A stretch of DNA of 64,000 nucleotides, from NCBI GenBank assembly GCA_019322485.1, contig JAHWIK010000032.1:41905-105904 (forward strand), read 5' to 3'. A program made the position numbers and the translations under genes. Positions 8,361 through 17,743 of the stretch are shown piece after piece. This stretch comes from Candidatus Woesearchaeota archaeon (lineage in GTDB: Archaea; Nanobdellota; Nanobdellia; Woesearchaeales; JAHWIC01). How positions within the stretch are numbered: the first letter of the stretch is position 1; every line of letters starts with the position of its first letter. The notes beneath the pieces are model-generated. The model ran no database searches. It was given only the letters and a program-made list of their open reading frames with translations, and had not been told where the DNA came from.

Positions 8361-8365
8361 TAAAT
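8356..8365 (+). promoter_or_regulatory. TATA box of cdc48
   Basis: TTTTATAAAT lies 28 nt before the ATG at 8393, so the transcript should have a very short or no leader. It overlaps the outer right edge of cassette element A, so insertion of the element may have set or changed this promoter. Confidence 0.6.
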
Positions 8366-8392
8366 CCCTCAGTTTAACCTTTATTGACTAGA

Positions 8393-10702
8393 ATGGCTCA
8401 AAAAGAACTAAAGCTAAAGGTTGCAGAAGCAATACAGGATGATGTAAATAAAGGCATAGTCAGAATAGATAATAGTTTCATGAAGGACATTGATATCAAG
8501 GTTGGCGATATAGTGGAGTTAGAGGGTGAGCGGAAGACAGTGGCTATTGCTGACAGAGCATATCCAGGCGATATTGGTCTAAATATTGTAAGGATGGATG
8601 GTATCACGCGTAAGAACGCGAAGACTGGCATTGGCGAGATAATAAAGGTAGGGAAAGCTGATGTAAAGGGGGCAAAAAAGATTACTATTGCCCCAGCCAA
8701 AAAAGGCATTGTCATAAGGGCTTCTCCAAATATATTCAAACAGGGCCTGCTTGGAAGAGCTCTTGTTAAAGGTGATATTGTTTCTTTGGGCGGTGGCCGC
8801 AGGAGAAGAACTGCTATGACTGAAAGCCCTTTCTTCGAGGATATATTCAATATTTTAGATGAGAGCAGCATGATGGGCTTTGGTTTTGGCGACATAAAAT
8901 TTGTTGTTGCTGATGTAAGCCCAAAAGGCCCGGTTATAATCACTGATGAAACTGAGATTACATTTAATCCTGAAGCAGTTGAGGTAGCTGAGGAACGCGT
9001 GCCAGAGGTAAGCTACGAGGATATTGGGGGGCTTAGCGAGGAAATCAAGAAGGTTCGTGAAATGGTTGAGCTGCCTTTGAAACATCCTGAAATCTTTGAG
9101 AGGCTTGGGATAGAAGCTCCAAAGGGAGTTTTACTGCATGGAACACCTGGCTGCGGAAAGACCCTGCTTGCTAAGGCTGTTGCTAATGAGACCAATTCGC
9201 ACTTTATATTGATTAATGGCCCTGAGATTATGAGCAAATATTACGGCCAATCAGAGGAGAACCTGCGTAAGAAGTTTGAGGAAGCTGAGAAGAATGCTCC
9301 ATCCATAATATTTATCGATGAGATTGATGCGATTGCTCCTAAAAGGGAAGAGATAAAGGGTGAGGTTGAAAGACGTGTTGTGGCTCAGCTGCTTGCTAAT
9401 ATGGATGGCTTGAAGTCCAGGGGCCGTGTTGTTGTAATTGCAGCTACCAATGTTCCCAATATACTTGATCCTGCCTTGCGAAGACCAGGCAGATTTGACA
9501 GAGAGATTGAAATAGGTGTTCCTGACAGCAATGCTAGGCTGGAGGTATTGAAAATCCATACAAGGAACATGCCTTTGGGAGATAAGAACAAGCCTTATTC
9601 TGAGAAGGAGAAGGAAAAGGTGCTGAAAGATATTGCAAATGTCACCTATGGTTTTGTTGGTGCTGATTTATCAGCTTTGGCAAAAGAGGCTGCAATGATT
9701 ATCCTAAGGAAGGTCCTGCCGGAAATCCAGTTAAAGAAAGATGAAACAATATCAAAAGAAACTCTTGAAAAACTAAGGATAGGTGCAAGCGACTTCAGAG
9801 AGGCATTAAGGGTTGTAAGGCCTTCTGCTTTAAGGGAGGTTTTGATTGAGAAGCCTTCTACCAAATGGGGAGATATTGGCGGACTGGAAGAAGCCAAACA
9901 GGAGATTAAAGAAGCTGTTGAATGGCCGTTAAAATATCCTGAATCATTCAAAAGGCTTGGTGTTCGCGCTCCAAAAGGGATATTGCTTTACGGTGCACCT
10001 GGAACAGGTAAAACATTACTTGCTAAGGCTGTTGCAAATGAGTCTGATTCAAACTTTATACTTGTTAAAGGCCCTGAATTATTATCTAAATGGGTTGGTG
10101 AGTCTGAGAGGGCTGTTCGTGAAGTGTTTAAGAAAGCCCGCCAAACAGCTCCAACAATTGTGTTTTTTGATGAGATTGATTCAATTGCCCCTACAAGAAA
10201 AGCCAGCTCTGATACCCATGTAAGCGAGCAGGTTGTCAACCAGATGCTTACAGAGATTGACGGCTTGGAAGAGATGCATGATGTTGTTATAATTGCTGCA
10301 ACTAACAGGCCTGATATTGTTGATACTGCACTTTTAAGGCCTGGAAGATTTGACAGGATGATTCTGATTCCTGCTCCTGACAGAGCTACAAGGAAGAATG
10401 TATTTGAGATCCATACAAGAGGGATGCCTCTCAAAGGTGTTGGCCTTGATAAATTAGCAGAGAAGACAGAGGGCTATGCTGGTGCTGATATCGAGGCTAT
10501 CTGCCGTGAGGCAGCAATGATTGCCTTAAGGAAGGATATTAAGGTAAAAGAGGTTACTTCTAAAGACTTTGATGATGCTCTCAAGAAGGTAAGGCCTTCT
10601 ATCACAAAAGAGATAGAGAAGGCATACGAAGAGATTGGCAGACAGTTTTCTTCTGCTAAAGCAAAGCAGATGAAGGAAGAAGCTCCGAGTTATTTTGGCT
10701 AA
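8393..10702 (+). CDS. cdc48: Cdc48/VCP-type AAA+ ATPase
   Basis: A 769-residue double-AAA unfoldase/segregase that acts on protein substrates, in archaea often with the proteasome. Order: N-domain double-psi barrel and 4-beta/alpha subdomain (about 1-190), D1 with Walker A GTPGCGKT (~250) and Walker B IIFIDEIDAI, D2 with Walker A GAPGTGKT (~534) and Walker B IVFFDEIDSI, arginine-finger segments LRRPGRFDR and LLRPGRFDR. An in-frame TTG at 8384 would add three residues; ATG 8393 gives the usual MAQKELKLKV start. The usual C-terminal acidic/HbYX-like tail is short: it ends PSYFG. Confidence 0.97.
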   Translation: MAQKELKLKVAEAIQDDVNKGIVRIDNSFMKDIDIKVGDIVELEGERKTVAIADRAYPGDIGLNIVRMDGITRKNAKTGIGEIIKVGKADVKGAKKITIAPAKKGIVIRASPNIFKQGLLGRALVKGDIVSLGGGRRRRTAMTESPFFEDIFNILDESSMMGFGFGDIKFVVADVSPKGPVIITDETEITFNPEAVEVAEERVPEVSYEDIGGLSEEIKKVREMVELPLKHPEIFERLGIEAPKGVLLHGTPGCGKTLLAKAVANETNSHFILINGPEIMSKYYGQSEENLRKKFEEAEKNAPSIIFIDEIDAIAPKREEIKGEVERRVVAQLLANMDGLKSRGRVVVIAATNVPNILDPALRRPGRFDREIEIGVPDSNARLEVLKIHTRNMPLGDKNKPYSEKEKEKVLKDIANVTYGFVGADLSALAKEAAMIILRKVLPEIQLKKDETISKETLEKLRIGASDFREALRVVRPSALREVLIEKPSTKWGDIGGLEEAKQEIKEAVEWPLKYPESFKRLGVRAPKGILLYGAPGTGKTLLAKAVANESDSNFILVKGPELLSKWVGESERAVREVFKKARQTAPTIVFFDEIDSIAPTRKASSDTHVSEQVVNQMLTEIDGLEEMHDVVIIAATNRPDIVDTALLRPGRFDRMILIPAPDRATRKNVFEIHTRGMPLKGVGLDKLAEKTEGYAGADIEAICREAAMIALRKDIKVKEVTSKDFDDALKKVRPSITKEIEKAYEEIGRQFSSAKAKQMKEEAPSYFG

Positions 10703-10710
10703 TCTTTTAA

Positions 10711-11196
10711 ATGAAAAATAAAAAGCTCAGAAAAACAGTTATTTTTCTTGTTTCTATAGCCATACCCTTGCTTGCTGGATTTATAGGGTCAATATCTACT
10801 TCAGGTTCTGTTTCAACATGGTACCAGACAATAAACAAGCCAAGCTTTAATCCTCCTGACTGGGTGTTTGGGCCGGTTTGGACTACTTTGTTTATCCTTA
10901 TGGGTATTTCGCTTTATATTATCTGGAGCAAAGGTCTCAAGAAAAAAGGAGTTAAGAAAGCACTTGGTATTTTTGGCGTGCAGCTGGCTTTGAATATTTT
11001 GTGGTCATTCCTGTTTTTTGGGCTAAAGTCACCATTGTACGGGCTTATTGAGATAGTTATCTTGTGGGCAGCAATCCTGTATACAATTATATTGTTCTCC
11101 AGGGTTTCCAGAACAGCATCTTATCTTCTTATACCCTATATACTATGGGTCAGTTTTGCTGCTGTATTGAACTTTACAATATTTGTTCTAAATTAA
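10711..11196 (+). CDS. tspO: TspO/MBR family membrane protein
   Basis: A 161-residue integral membrane protein with five predicted helices and the Trp/Pro-rich TspO signature: STWYQTINKPSFNPPDW followed by VFGPVWTTLFILMG. TspO proteins bind tetrapyrroles and related ligands in bacteria and mitochondria; the role in this archaeon is unknown. It begins 8 nt after cdc48, so it probably belongs to the same transcript. Three hairpins follow its stop. Confidence 0.93.
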   Translation: MKNKKLRKTVIFLVSIAIPLLAGFIGSISTSGSVSTWYQTINKPSFNPPDWVFGPVWTTLFILMGISLYIIWSKGLKKKGVKKALGIFGVQLALNILWSFLFFGLKSPLYGLIEIVILWAAILYTIILFSRVSRTASYLLIPYILWVSFAAVLNFTIFVLN

Positions 11197-11269
11197 GGTT
11201 TAATAATAAAAACCTTCTAGAAACAAGTTTCTAGACCTTTATGTTTTTCGTTTTGCTCAAAACATAAAG
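11195..11269 (+). other. Three consecutive hairpins between tspO and gatD
   Basis: Perfect inverted repeats follow one another: AAGGTTT/AAACCTT (11195-11201 with 11210-11216), TCTAGAAA-CAAG-TTTCTAGA (11216-11235), and an 11-bp stem CTTTATGTTTT/AAAACATAAAG (11237-11247 with 11259-11269). The last ends directly against the gatD TATA box. They could end tspO transcription or bind a regulator; the sequence does not say which. Confidence 0.6.
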
Positions 11270-11278
11270 TTTAAATAA
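11270..11278 (+). promoter_or_regulatory. TATA box of gatD
   Basis: TTTAAATAA lies 21 nt before the gatD ATG, so the mRNA should be leaderless. It abuts the third hairpin of the intergenic region. Confidence 0.6.
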
Positions 11279-11299
11279 ATCTACAATTAAGCATCTTCT

Positions 11300-12580
11300 A
11301 TGACAAATGCGAAACCAGGTGACAGGGTTAAGGTAGTTGCTGACAAGGAATATGAAGGCGTACTTATGCCTAATGAGGAGACTGATTCTGTTGTTGTTAA
11401 GCTCGATAATGGCTATAATGTTGGGATTGAGAAAGGAAAGGTAAAGGAGATTAAATTGGTGAAGAAACACGAGGAAAAGGCTTCTAAAAAAGCAAAACAT
11501 GTTCATAAAAAGGGTTTGAAAACAGTTTCTATATTGCATACAGGCGGAACAATTGCCTCAAAGGTGGATTATGAGACTGGCGGAGTTATCTCTAAGTTTG
11601 AGCCAGAAGAACTAATTGATATGTTTCCTGAACTAGATAAGATTGTGAATATAAAGAGCAGATTAGTTGCCCAGATGTTCTCAGAGGATATGATGTTTGA
11701 GCATTATCCGACGATGGCTAAAGCTATTGCTGAGGAAATAAAAAAAGGTGCTGATGGTATTATCCTTACACACGGAACAGATACAATGGGTTATTCTGCT
11801 GCTGCACTTGCTTTTATGCTCGAGGATTTGCCAATTCCAGTTATAATTGTTGGCGCACAGCGCAGCTCTGACAGAGGCAGCTCAGATGCAGGCGTTAATC
11901 TGGTGTGTGCAGCGCAGTTTATTGCTAAGTCTGACTTTGTTGGTGTTGGTGTCTGCATGCACGAGAAAATGGGTGATAATACAAGCGTTATACTGCCAGC
12001 ATGCAAAACAAGAAAACTTCATACATCAAGAAGGGATGCATTCAAACCAGTAAATGATTCACCAATAGCCAAGATTAATTTTGACTCTAAAAAGATTGAT
12101 TTTTTGAAAGAAGATTATCCAAAAGCAGAGAAAGGCAAGAAACTAAAACTAAAAGATAAAATCGAGGAAAAGGTTGCTTTGGTTAAGGTTCATCCTAACT
12201 TTAAGGCAGAGCAATTAAGTGCTTACAAAGGCTATAAAGGGCTTGTTATCGAGGGGACTGGCCTGGGGCAGGCTCCTGTTGGCCCTGGAAATGAAAAGAA
12301 TCTAAAGGCAATTGAAGAGCTTGTAAAGAACGACTGTATTGTTGTGATGAGTTCTCAGTGCATTTTCGGCAGAACGCAGATGCATGTTTATTCTAATGCG
12401 ATTAATCTGGTTAAAGCAGGTGTTATTCCTGGACAAGATATGCTTCCAGAGACTGCTTTTATCAAGCTGGCTTGGTTGCTAGGCAATTTCTCCCGAGAAG
12501 AAGCTAAGGAATTGATTGGAAAGAATCTTAGAGGAGAAATTAACGAAAGGTTAATGGCTGAAGATTTCTTAAAGGAATAG
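11300..12580 (+). CDS. gatD: Glu-tRNA(Gln) amidotransferase subunit D
   Basis: GatD is the L-asparaginase-like glutaminase that supplies ammonia to GatE for converting Glu-tRNA(Gln) to Gln-tRNA(Gln), an archaea-specific enzyme. An N-terminal SH3-like barrel (about 1-60, KPGDRVKVVADKEYEGVLMP) is followed by the asparaginase fold with the catalytic motifs LHTGGTIASKVDY and ILTHGTDTMGYSAAAL, and the lysine region in AQRSSDRGSSDAGVNL. Length (426) is standard. gatE lies 3.7 kb downstream rather than adjacent, with two minus-strand genes in between. Confidence 0.96.
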   Translation: MTNAKPGDRVKVVADKEYEGVLMPNEETDSVVVKLDNGYNVGIEKGKVKEIKLVKKHEEKASKKAKHVHKKGLKTVSILHTGGTIASKVDYETGGVISKFEPEELIDMFPELDKIVNIKSRLVAQMFSEDMMFEHYPTMAKAIAEEIKKGADGIILTHGTDTMGYSAAALAFMLEDLPIPVIIVGAQRSSDRGSSDAGVNLVCAAQFIAKSDFVGVGVCMHEKMGDNTSVILPACKTRKLHTSRRDAFKPVNDSPIAKINFDSKKIDFLKEDYPKAEKGKKLKLKDKIEEKVALVKVHPNFKAEQLSAYKGYKGLVIEGTGLGQAPVGPGNEKNLKAIEELVKNDCIVVMSSQCIFGRTQMHVYSNAINLVKAGVIPGQDMLPETAFIKLAWLLGNFSREEAKELIGKNLRGEINERLMAEDFLKE

Positions 12581-12581
12581 A

Positions 12582-14213
12582 TTATTCAAAGTAGCTGATT
12601 GTTGGTCTTGCACGTATTGATTCAACGACTACTCCAAGATAAGGAGCATCTGGAATATTCTGTTTAGACCTCCCTACAACCTCTGCGAATAAGTCCTTTG
12701 CAGGTGGAGTAAACCTGTCTAAATATGCAGAACTAACTTTTCTTTTTCCTTTTAAGATATTAGTAAACTGAGCATCAAAACTAACAAGTTCTACAACCTT
12801 GAAATAATTATCAAAATCACTAGCCAGTGCTTTATACCTTATGGGAAAGTGCATCTTCCCTTTATGCCACAATATAGCAGTTGATGCTTCGTTATCTAAC
12901 AGGGAAAGTAGTTCATCTTCATCATCACAGAATATAAACGCGTTCTGAGAAACATATGTATGGCTCTTTTGAGTTCTTGTCCTCATACCTATAGGAGTGC
13001 AAGCCAGGTTTACCTCGTCCTTCCCGCCATATACTGTAGTGCCTTCTGGGAACACTGCGTCTGACTTCTTAAAATATGGGTCATATTGGATTGAGATGAA
13101 TGAGTTCCAAGCATTGTCTCCATACCATGCTCGATTCCTGAATACATGATCAAGATATGCTTGTCTTAGTCTTGGGTCTGGGTTAACCCTTGCTGTCTCA
13201 AAGTTGACTCCTTTTGAAAGGTCTAGTGTGTGGCTATATGAATTTGGGTTATCCATCCAAGGTCTGTGGAACATTTTTCTTAGCTTCTTTAGTCTATCTT
13301 CTAGGTGAGCAGGAGGGTTTTTGTCTGATAATGCACTATAATATTTTAAGAAGTGTCTCTTTAGCATCTTAATCCTATAATCATCAAAGCCTCCACTTAC
13401 TGCTCTTTTGATGTCTTTGTCGTAGGATTCTAATTCTGCAATTAATGTAAATAGAGTATGGATGAACTTTTCTTGTCCTTTTTTGTACTTGTAATAAAAC
13501 GCTTCCATGGGGACATCATCAAAGCCTTCCCAGAATATTTTTGCAATATTCATTTCATGCTTAAGTCCAAGAATGAACTCTTCTTTATTCCTGCAGCTAC
13601 TGTCAAACGCTCCTGGAGTGATTGTTGTTTTTGCTTTAGTTCTCTTTCTGCCAATGTCTCTCCATGTTCCAGTTACATTTCCTGTAAACATAGAAGGCCT
13701 ACTCCTTTGGTATACATTATTATCCTCAGGTCCTGGTTCGATTTCTGTCTTATATTCTATGCTTTGAACATAATGAGGAATTTGAATAAGACCTGTGATT
13801 TTTCTTACATATTGTTCTCTTTGCTCTGTTGTTTTGTATATGTCTCCGAGTCTTGATTCTAAAGGGGCTGTTTGAGTTGCTAATTCTAAACCTTTAGGGA
13901 GAAATTGTTTTCTTTTCTTAGGTGTTGGTAGTTCAGTTTCTGGTTTCTTTGGTCCTGGAGATTCTGGAAAACTATTTGCAGAAGAATACCAGCTTGCTAA
14001 TCCAATAACTAAAGCTGCTCCTGCTGCAATTGCAGTGCCGATTAAAGGTATTCTATACCATGAGCTTTGTTGTTCAGGAGCTTCTACCTTTTCCTGAACT
14101 ACTGGAGTAGGAGCTCTTGCTGGTTGTCTAAATCCTGGTTTCTGCGCCTTCCTTACCTTGCCCTTGTCTCTAAGCCTTTCCTGCCTTGATTTCTTATTCC
14201 TTTTCTTAGCCAT
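12582..14213 (-). CDS. Membrane protein of unknown function
   Basis: A 543-residue protein if started at ATG 14213 (MAKKRNKKSRQERL); an in-frame longer reading from 14297 adds a hydrophobic stretch but overlaps the PEPCK gene and is less likely. A strongly basic N-terminus (1-35) and Pro-rich linker precede one membrane helix at about 54-76, so most of the protein is probably outside the cell. The large C-terminal region (about 120-543) is mixed alpha/beta with many aromatic residues. I recognise no family or catalytic motif. It converges on gatD with one base between the stops. Confidence 0.7.
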   Translation of the reverse strand: MAKKRNKKSRQERLRDKGKVRKAQKPGFRQPARAPTPVVQEKVEAPEQQSSWYRIPLIGTAIAAGAALVIGLASWYSSANSFPESPGPKKPETELPTPKKRKQFLPKGLELATQTAPLESRLGDIYKTTEQREQYVRKITGLIQIPHYVQSIEYKTEIEPGPEDNNVYQRSRPSMFTGNVTGTWRDIGRKRTKAKTTITPGAFDSSCRNKEEFILGLKHEMNIAKIFWEGFDDVPMEAFYYKYKKGQEKFIHTLFTLIAELESYDKDIKRAVSGGFDDYRIKMLKRHFLKYYSALSDKNPPAHLEDRLKKLRKMFHRPWMDNPNSYSHTLDLSKGVNFETARVNPDPRLRQAYLDHVFRNRAWYGDNAWNSFISIQYDPYFKKSDAVFPEGTTVYGGKDEVNLACTPIGMRTRTQKSHTYVSQNAFIFCDDEDELLSLLDNEASTAILWHKGKMHFPIRYKALASDFDNYFKVVELVSFDAQFTNILKGKRKVSSAYLDRFTPPAKDLFAEVVGRSKQNIPDAPYLGVVVESIRARPTISYFE

Positions 14214-14289
14214 ACCGACTATAGGGCAGGCTAGGAGTATATAAATGTTTCCTATATTACTACTAACTAGTAAGTAATTAAGAAAAAAA

Positions 14290-16152
14290 TTAAACAAAAT
14301 CAGCAGGAGTAATATCGTCCTTTCCGTATTTTTCTTTTGCTTCTTTTAAACGAGTTCTTTGCTGCTCTAGATGGTCAAGGAAGACCTGAGGTATCTTTTC
14401 CTCTAGAGAGTAAATCTGCTCTATCCTGTCCATCTTCTCAAGCCACATTGGAACCCTGATTGAGAACTGCTCAATGTATTCTGCCTCTGTGTAGTCTTTA
14501 TCAAAGACCTGCTTGAACAAAGCCTTAAGGTCATCATACTTTGGAATAAATCCAATTGGTGTTTCGATTGCATCATACTCGCCATGTACACGGCCTTCTG
14601 ACCAAAGTAACCAGATTTTCTTGTCAAGCTTTGAGTTAAGGAATTTGCCGTCTTTCTTAAGGAAATAGTTTGTTGCAAACACTAAAGGTGTCTTATCCAG
14701 GTCCTCGCCAAACTTTAAGTGATTCTGTATGTAAACTCCTAATGGAACAGTTAGGAAATCCATGTTTGCCATTGGGCTTATTTTACGAACACCCTCTTTC
14801 CCTAGTGTGGCTGATGTTGTTTCTGACTCTAAGCAGGCACCAACAAAAACACCATGTGACCAGCTTAGGCTTTGGTAAACTGGAACTGATGTGTCTGAGT
14901 CACGGCCGCCATACAAAAATCCATCAACTGCAACTCCTTCTGGGTCATCTGCTTTAGGATCTGCATTATCTAATTCAGAAATCCTTATTGTATAACGGGC
15001 ATTCTTGTGTGCAGGAGGAATCTCTTTTCCGTTTGCATCTGTCTTGCCTTTTGTCCATTCACCAGAGAAGCTCTCTCCAGAGTCTGGAATGTCTTTGCCC
15101 ATGTTAAGCCAATAAGGCTTGCCGTCCTTAACAAGAACATTTGAAACAATCAATTCACGAGGTGTTGTCAATGCTTTGTAGATTATTGGGTCATCATTTG
15201 GATTAACGTCTGTTATGATTCCAAAGATGCCCTGCTCAATGTTAACTGCATAAGGCTTTCCGTCTTCTCCTGGCCTTATGTAAGCAATATCATCCCCGAT
15301 TATTGTCTGGCCAGGAACCATTGCTGTTGATGTTTTTCCGCAAGCAGAAGGATAAGCACCTGTAAAGTATGTCACGCGATTCTTTCCTTCTGGCTTTATA
15401 CCCATCACAAACATATGCTCACAAAGCCAGTCTTCCTTGCTAGCACGGCTTATTGCTAGTCTTAAAGCCAATTTCTTCAAACCAAGACTGTTTCCAGCAT
15501 ATTGGTTGTTTACAGTAAGAACACGCTCTTCTTCTAAATCCATATAGATTCTTCTTTTGTCAATATCTACACTATTTCCGCGCTCATCAAGCTTTCCAGC
15601 TGAGTGTATAAAATAGAAGAACTCATCCTTCTTTTCCATGTTTTTGAATTGCTCATAGCCTGCACGGTAAAGTATGTCCTCGCTATGCCCAACATAAGAT
15701 GAATCTGTTAATTGCAAAGCCATTATTGAGAACTTTGAGTTCAATGGACCAAGGCAAAAAAACCTTATAATCATCTCTTTGCCTTCCATAACTCCATCCA
15801 TGTATTCATGGACTTCTTTTAGGCCTTCTTCTCTATTCTTTGTGTTTATTACCTTGCTTAGCTTAAGTCCTTCTGGAACAAGAACAACTGTGTTGCCTTT
15901 ATCACGAGCCTGGTCATTAATTCCATCATAATGGATTGTATGGCCTTCTGTTGCTAACTTGCGTTCCTCGCCATTCTTGATAGAAAGCTGTCTGACATAT
16001 TCGATGTCTTCTTTAGAATCAGTAAGAACAGTTACTTTAGCTGGCTTGCAGTGTTTGATGTACTTCTCTACAACTTGCATCACTTTAGGGTTATTCAAAG
16101 CCTCTAGCTTAGCTAGATTTCCTTCATTTAGTATTGTTTTGTCGATTTCCAT
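14290..16152 (-). CDS. pckG: Phosphoenolpyruvate carboxykinase (GTP)
   Basis: PEPCK interconverts oxaloacetate and PEP with GTP/GDP. The 620-residue length and sequence match the GTP-dependent family: P-loop-like kinase motif AYPSACGKTS with the catalytic cysteine, GDDIAYIRPGEDG with the metal Asp, FGIITDVNPNDDP, and FLYGGRDSDTSVPV with the PEP-binding Arg. Together with PPDK 1.6 kb away it suggests that this organism exchanges carbon between pyruvate, PEP and oxaloacetate. It is transcribed divergently from gatE, with an 86-nt spacer. Confidence 0.96.
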   Translation of the reverse strand: MEIDKTILNEGNLAKLEALNNPKVMQVVEKYIKHCKPAKVTVLTDSKEDIEYVRQLSIKNGEERKLATEGHTIHYDGINDQARDKGNTVVLVPEGLKLSKVINTKNREEGLKEVHEYMDGVMEGKEMIIRFFCLGPLNSKFSIMALQLTDSSYVGHSEDILYRAGYEQFKNMEKKDEFFYFIHSAGKLDERGNSVDIDKRRIYMDLEEERVLTVNNQYAGNSLGLKKLALRLAISRASKEDWLCEHMFVMGIKPEGKNRVTYFTGAYPSACGKTSTAMVPGQTIIGDDIAYIRPGEDGKPYAVNIEQGIFGIITDVNPNDDPIIYKALTTPRELIVSNVLVKDGKPYWLNMGKDIPDSGESFSGEWTKGKTDANGKEIPPAHKNARYTIRISELDNADPKADDPEGVAVDGFLYGGRDSDTSVPVYQSLSWSHGVFVGACLESETTSATLGKEGVRKISPMANMDFLTVPLGVYIQNHLKFGEDLDKTPLVFATNYFLKKDGKFLNSKLDKKIWLLWSEGRVHGEYDAIETPIGFIPKYDDLKALFKQVFDKDYTEAEYIEQFSIRVPMWLEKMDRIEQIYSLEEKIPQVFLDHLEQQRTRLKEAKEKYGKDDITPADFV

Positions 16153-16210
16153 TTTATAGTCAGAACTAAATGGGCATTTATAATGTTTTAGTTATAATAA
16201 TAACAAAATT

Positions 16211-16216
16211 TTTAAA
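16211..16216 (+). promoter_or_regulatory. TATA box of gatE
   Basis: TTTTTAAAC (core 16211-16216) sits 23-28 nt before the gatE ATG, consistent with a leaderless transcript. Confidence 0.55.
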
Positions 16217-16238
16217 CATAAGCACTATCTGAGGCAGT

Positions 16239-17663
16239 ATGGAAACAGACTATCAAAAAATAGGTTTCAAGGCTGGTTTGGAGATACACCAGCAGCTGGA
16301 AGGAAAGAAATTATTCTGTGATTGTCCTACTCTTAACAGCAAGAAAGAGGCGGATATAAAGGTTGAACGTCGTTTAAGGGCTGTTGCAGGCGAGACCGGC
16401 GAGGTAGATGTTGCTGCAAGGCATGAGATGGCTAAAGGAAAGAAGTTTATCTATGAAAGTAATTCTGAGGATACCTGTTTGGTTGAGTATGATGAAGAGC
16501 CTCCCAAACCAATAAACCAGGGTGCCTTGAATGCAGCATTAGAGATTTCCTTATTATTAAACGCTAAAGTTGTTGATGAAGTTCAGGTGATGAGAAAAAC
16601 TGTTGTTGACGGCTCTAACACATCTGGTTTTCAAAGAACTGCTTTAGTTGCAACTGATGGTTTTATTGAAACCTCAAAAGGCAAAGTCAGGGTACCAATT
16701 ATCTGTCTAGAAGAGGAAGCTGCACAAAGGATAGAAGACAAAAAGGAGTATACTAAGTTCAGACTTGATAGGTTAGGCATTCCATTGATAGAGATAGGAA
16801 CTGACGTTGATATTGTTGATGCAGAGCATGCAAAGGAAACAGCATCAATACTTGGGATGATTCTGAGAAGCACAGGCAAGGTTAAAAGAGGTTTAGGAAC
16901 AATAAGGCAGGATGTAAATGTTTCTATTAAGGATGGTGCTAGAACAGAGATAAAAGGCTTCCAGGACTTAAAGAGCATGCCAAAGGTTATTGAGAAGGAG
17001 ATAGCAAGACAGGAAAGGCTAATCAAGGAAGGCAAGAAAATAAAGCAGGAGGTAAGGAAAGCAGAGCCTGATTTCTCAACAAGCTTCCTAAGGCCAATGC
17101 CTGGTGCAGCACGAATGTACCCTGAAACAGATGTTACACCAGTTATAATAACAAAAAAGAGGCTTGATAAGATTGAACTGCCTGAATTGATTGAGGATAA
17201 GATAAAGAAGATAGAGAAGCAATTCAAGTTAAGTACTCCTTTAGCAGAGCAGATTGTAAAACAGAATATTGATTTTGAACATTATTCAAACAAATTCAAG
17301 AACATTGATGCAGGCTTTATTGCCAACACCTTAATCAACACACCAAAAGAGATAAAGAAGAGGTATAATGTTGAGGTTGATGTTGTTAAGTTTATTGACG
17401 GCATTTTTGAGAGATTAAATAAAGGTGAGATAACCAAGGATGCTGTTATTGATATTCTTGTTGACTTAGGCAAAGGCAAGGAGGTTGATTATTCCAGGTT
17501 TAAGGGCGCATCAGCTGATGATGTTGAAAAAGAGATAGAGAAAATAGTAAAAGCAAAGCCAGGCTTAAGCATTGGCGCATATATGGGCCTTGTCATGGCT
17601 AAGTTTAAAGGCAAGATAGATGGCAAGAAAGCAATGGAAATTCTGAAGAAATATGTGAAGTAG
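16239..17663 (+). CDS. gatE: Glu-tRNA(Gln) amidotransferase subunit E, short form without GAD insert
   Basis: GatE is the kinase/amidotransferase half of the archaeal GatDE enzyme. It starts YQKIGFKAGLEIHQQLEGKK, has the paired cysteines FCDCPT, GatE-type DEEPPKPINQGAL and TVVDGSNTSGFQRTAL, and ends with a YqeY-like helical tail. Canonical GatE has about 620 residues because an AspRS-like GAD domain is inserted after the cradle; here KIKQEVRKAEPDF runs straight into STSFLRPMPGAARMYPETD and the protein has only 474 residues. So the GAD domain is missing, not truncated by a stop. The reading frame is intact and probably functional. Confidence 0.94.
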   Translation: METDYQKIGFKAGLEIHQQLEGKKLFCDCPTLNSKKEADIKVERRLRAVAGETGEVDVAARHEMAKGKKFIYESNSEDTCLVEYDEEPPKPINQGALNAALEISLLLNAKVVDEVQVMRKTVVDGSNTSGFQRTALVATDGFIETSKGKVRVPIICLEEEAAQRIEDKKEYTKFRLDRLGIPLIEIGTDVDIVDAEHAKETASILGMILRSTGKVKRGLGTIRQDVNVSIKDGARTEIKGFQDLKSMPKVIEKEIARQERLIKEGKKIKQEVRKAEPDFSTSFLRPMPGAARMYPETDVTPVIITKKRLDKIELPELIEDKIKKIEKQFKLSTPLAEQIVKQNIDFEHYSNKFKNIDAGFIANTLINTPKEIKKRYNVEVDVVKFIDGIFERLNKGEITKDAVIDILVDLGKGKEVDYSRFKGASADDVEKEIEKIVKAKPGLSIGAYMGLVMAKFKGKIDGKKAMEILKKYVK

Positions 17664-17729
17664 ATTTTCTCTATATTCTGACAATAAAACTTATAAACAC
17701 TCCATTTTTCTCTCTAAAAAAACAGGTAT

Positions 17730-17737
17730 GGAGGGTG
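17730..17737 (+). promoter_or_regulatory. Ribosome binding site of ppdK
   Basis: GGAGGGTG lies 6 nt before ATG 17744. It decides that start over an in-frame GTG at 17735, which falls inside the Shine-Dalgarno itself. Confidence 0.65.
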
Positions 17738-17743
17738 TTAGAT

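Noticed and set aside
14214..14297. Longer start of the membrane protein at 12582-14213
   Set aside because: The added stretch overlaps the PEPCK end and reads through the spacer; the ATG at 14213 begins the basic MAKKRNKK segment.
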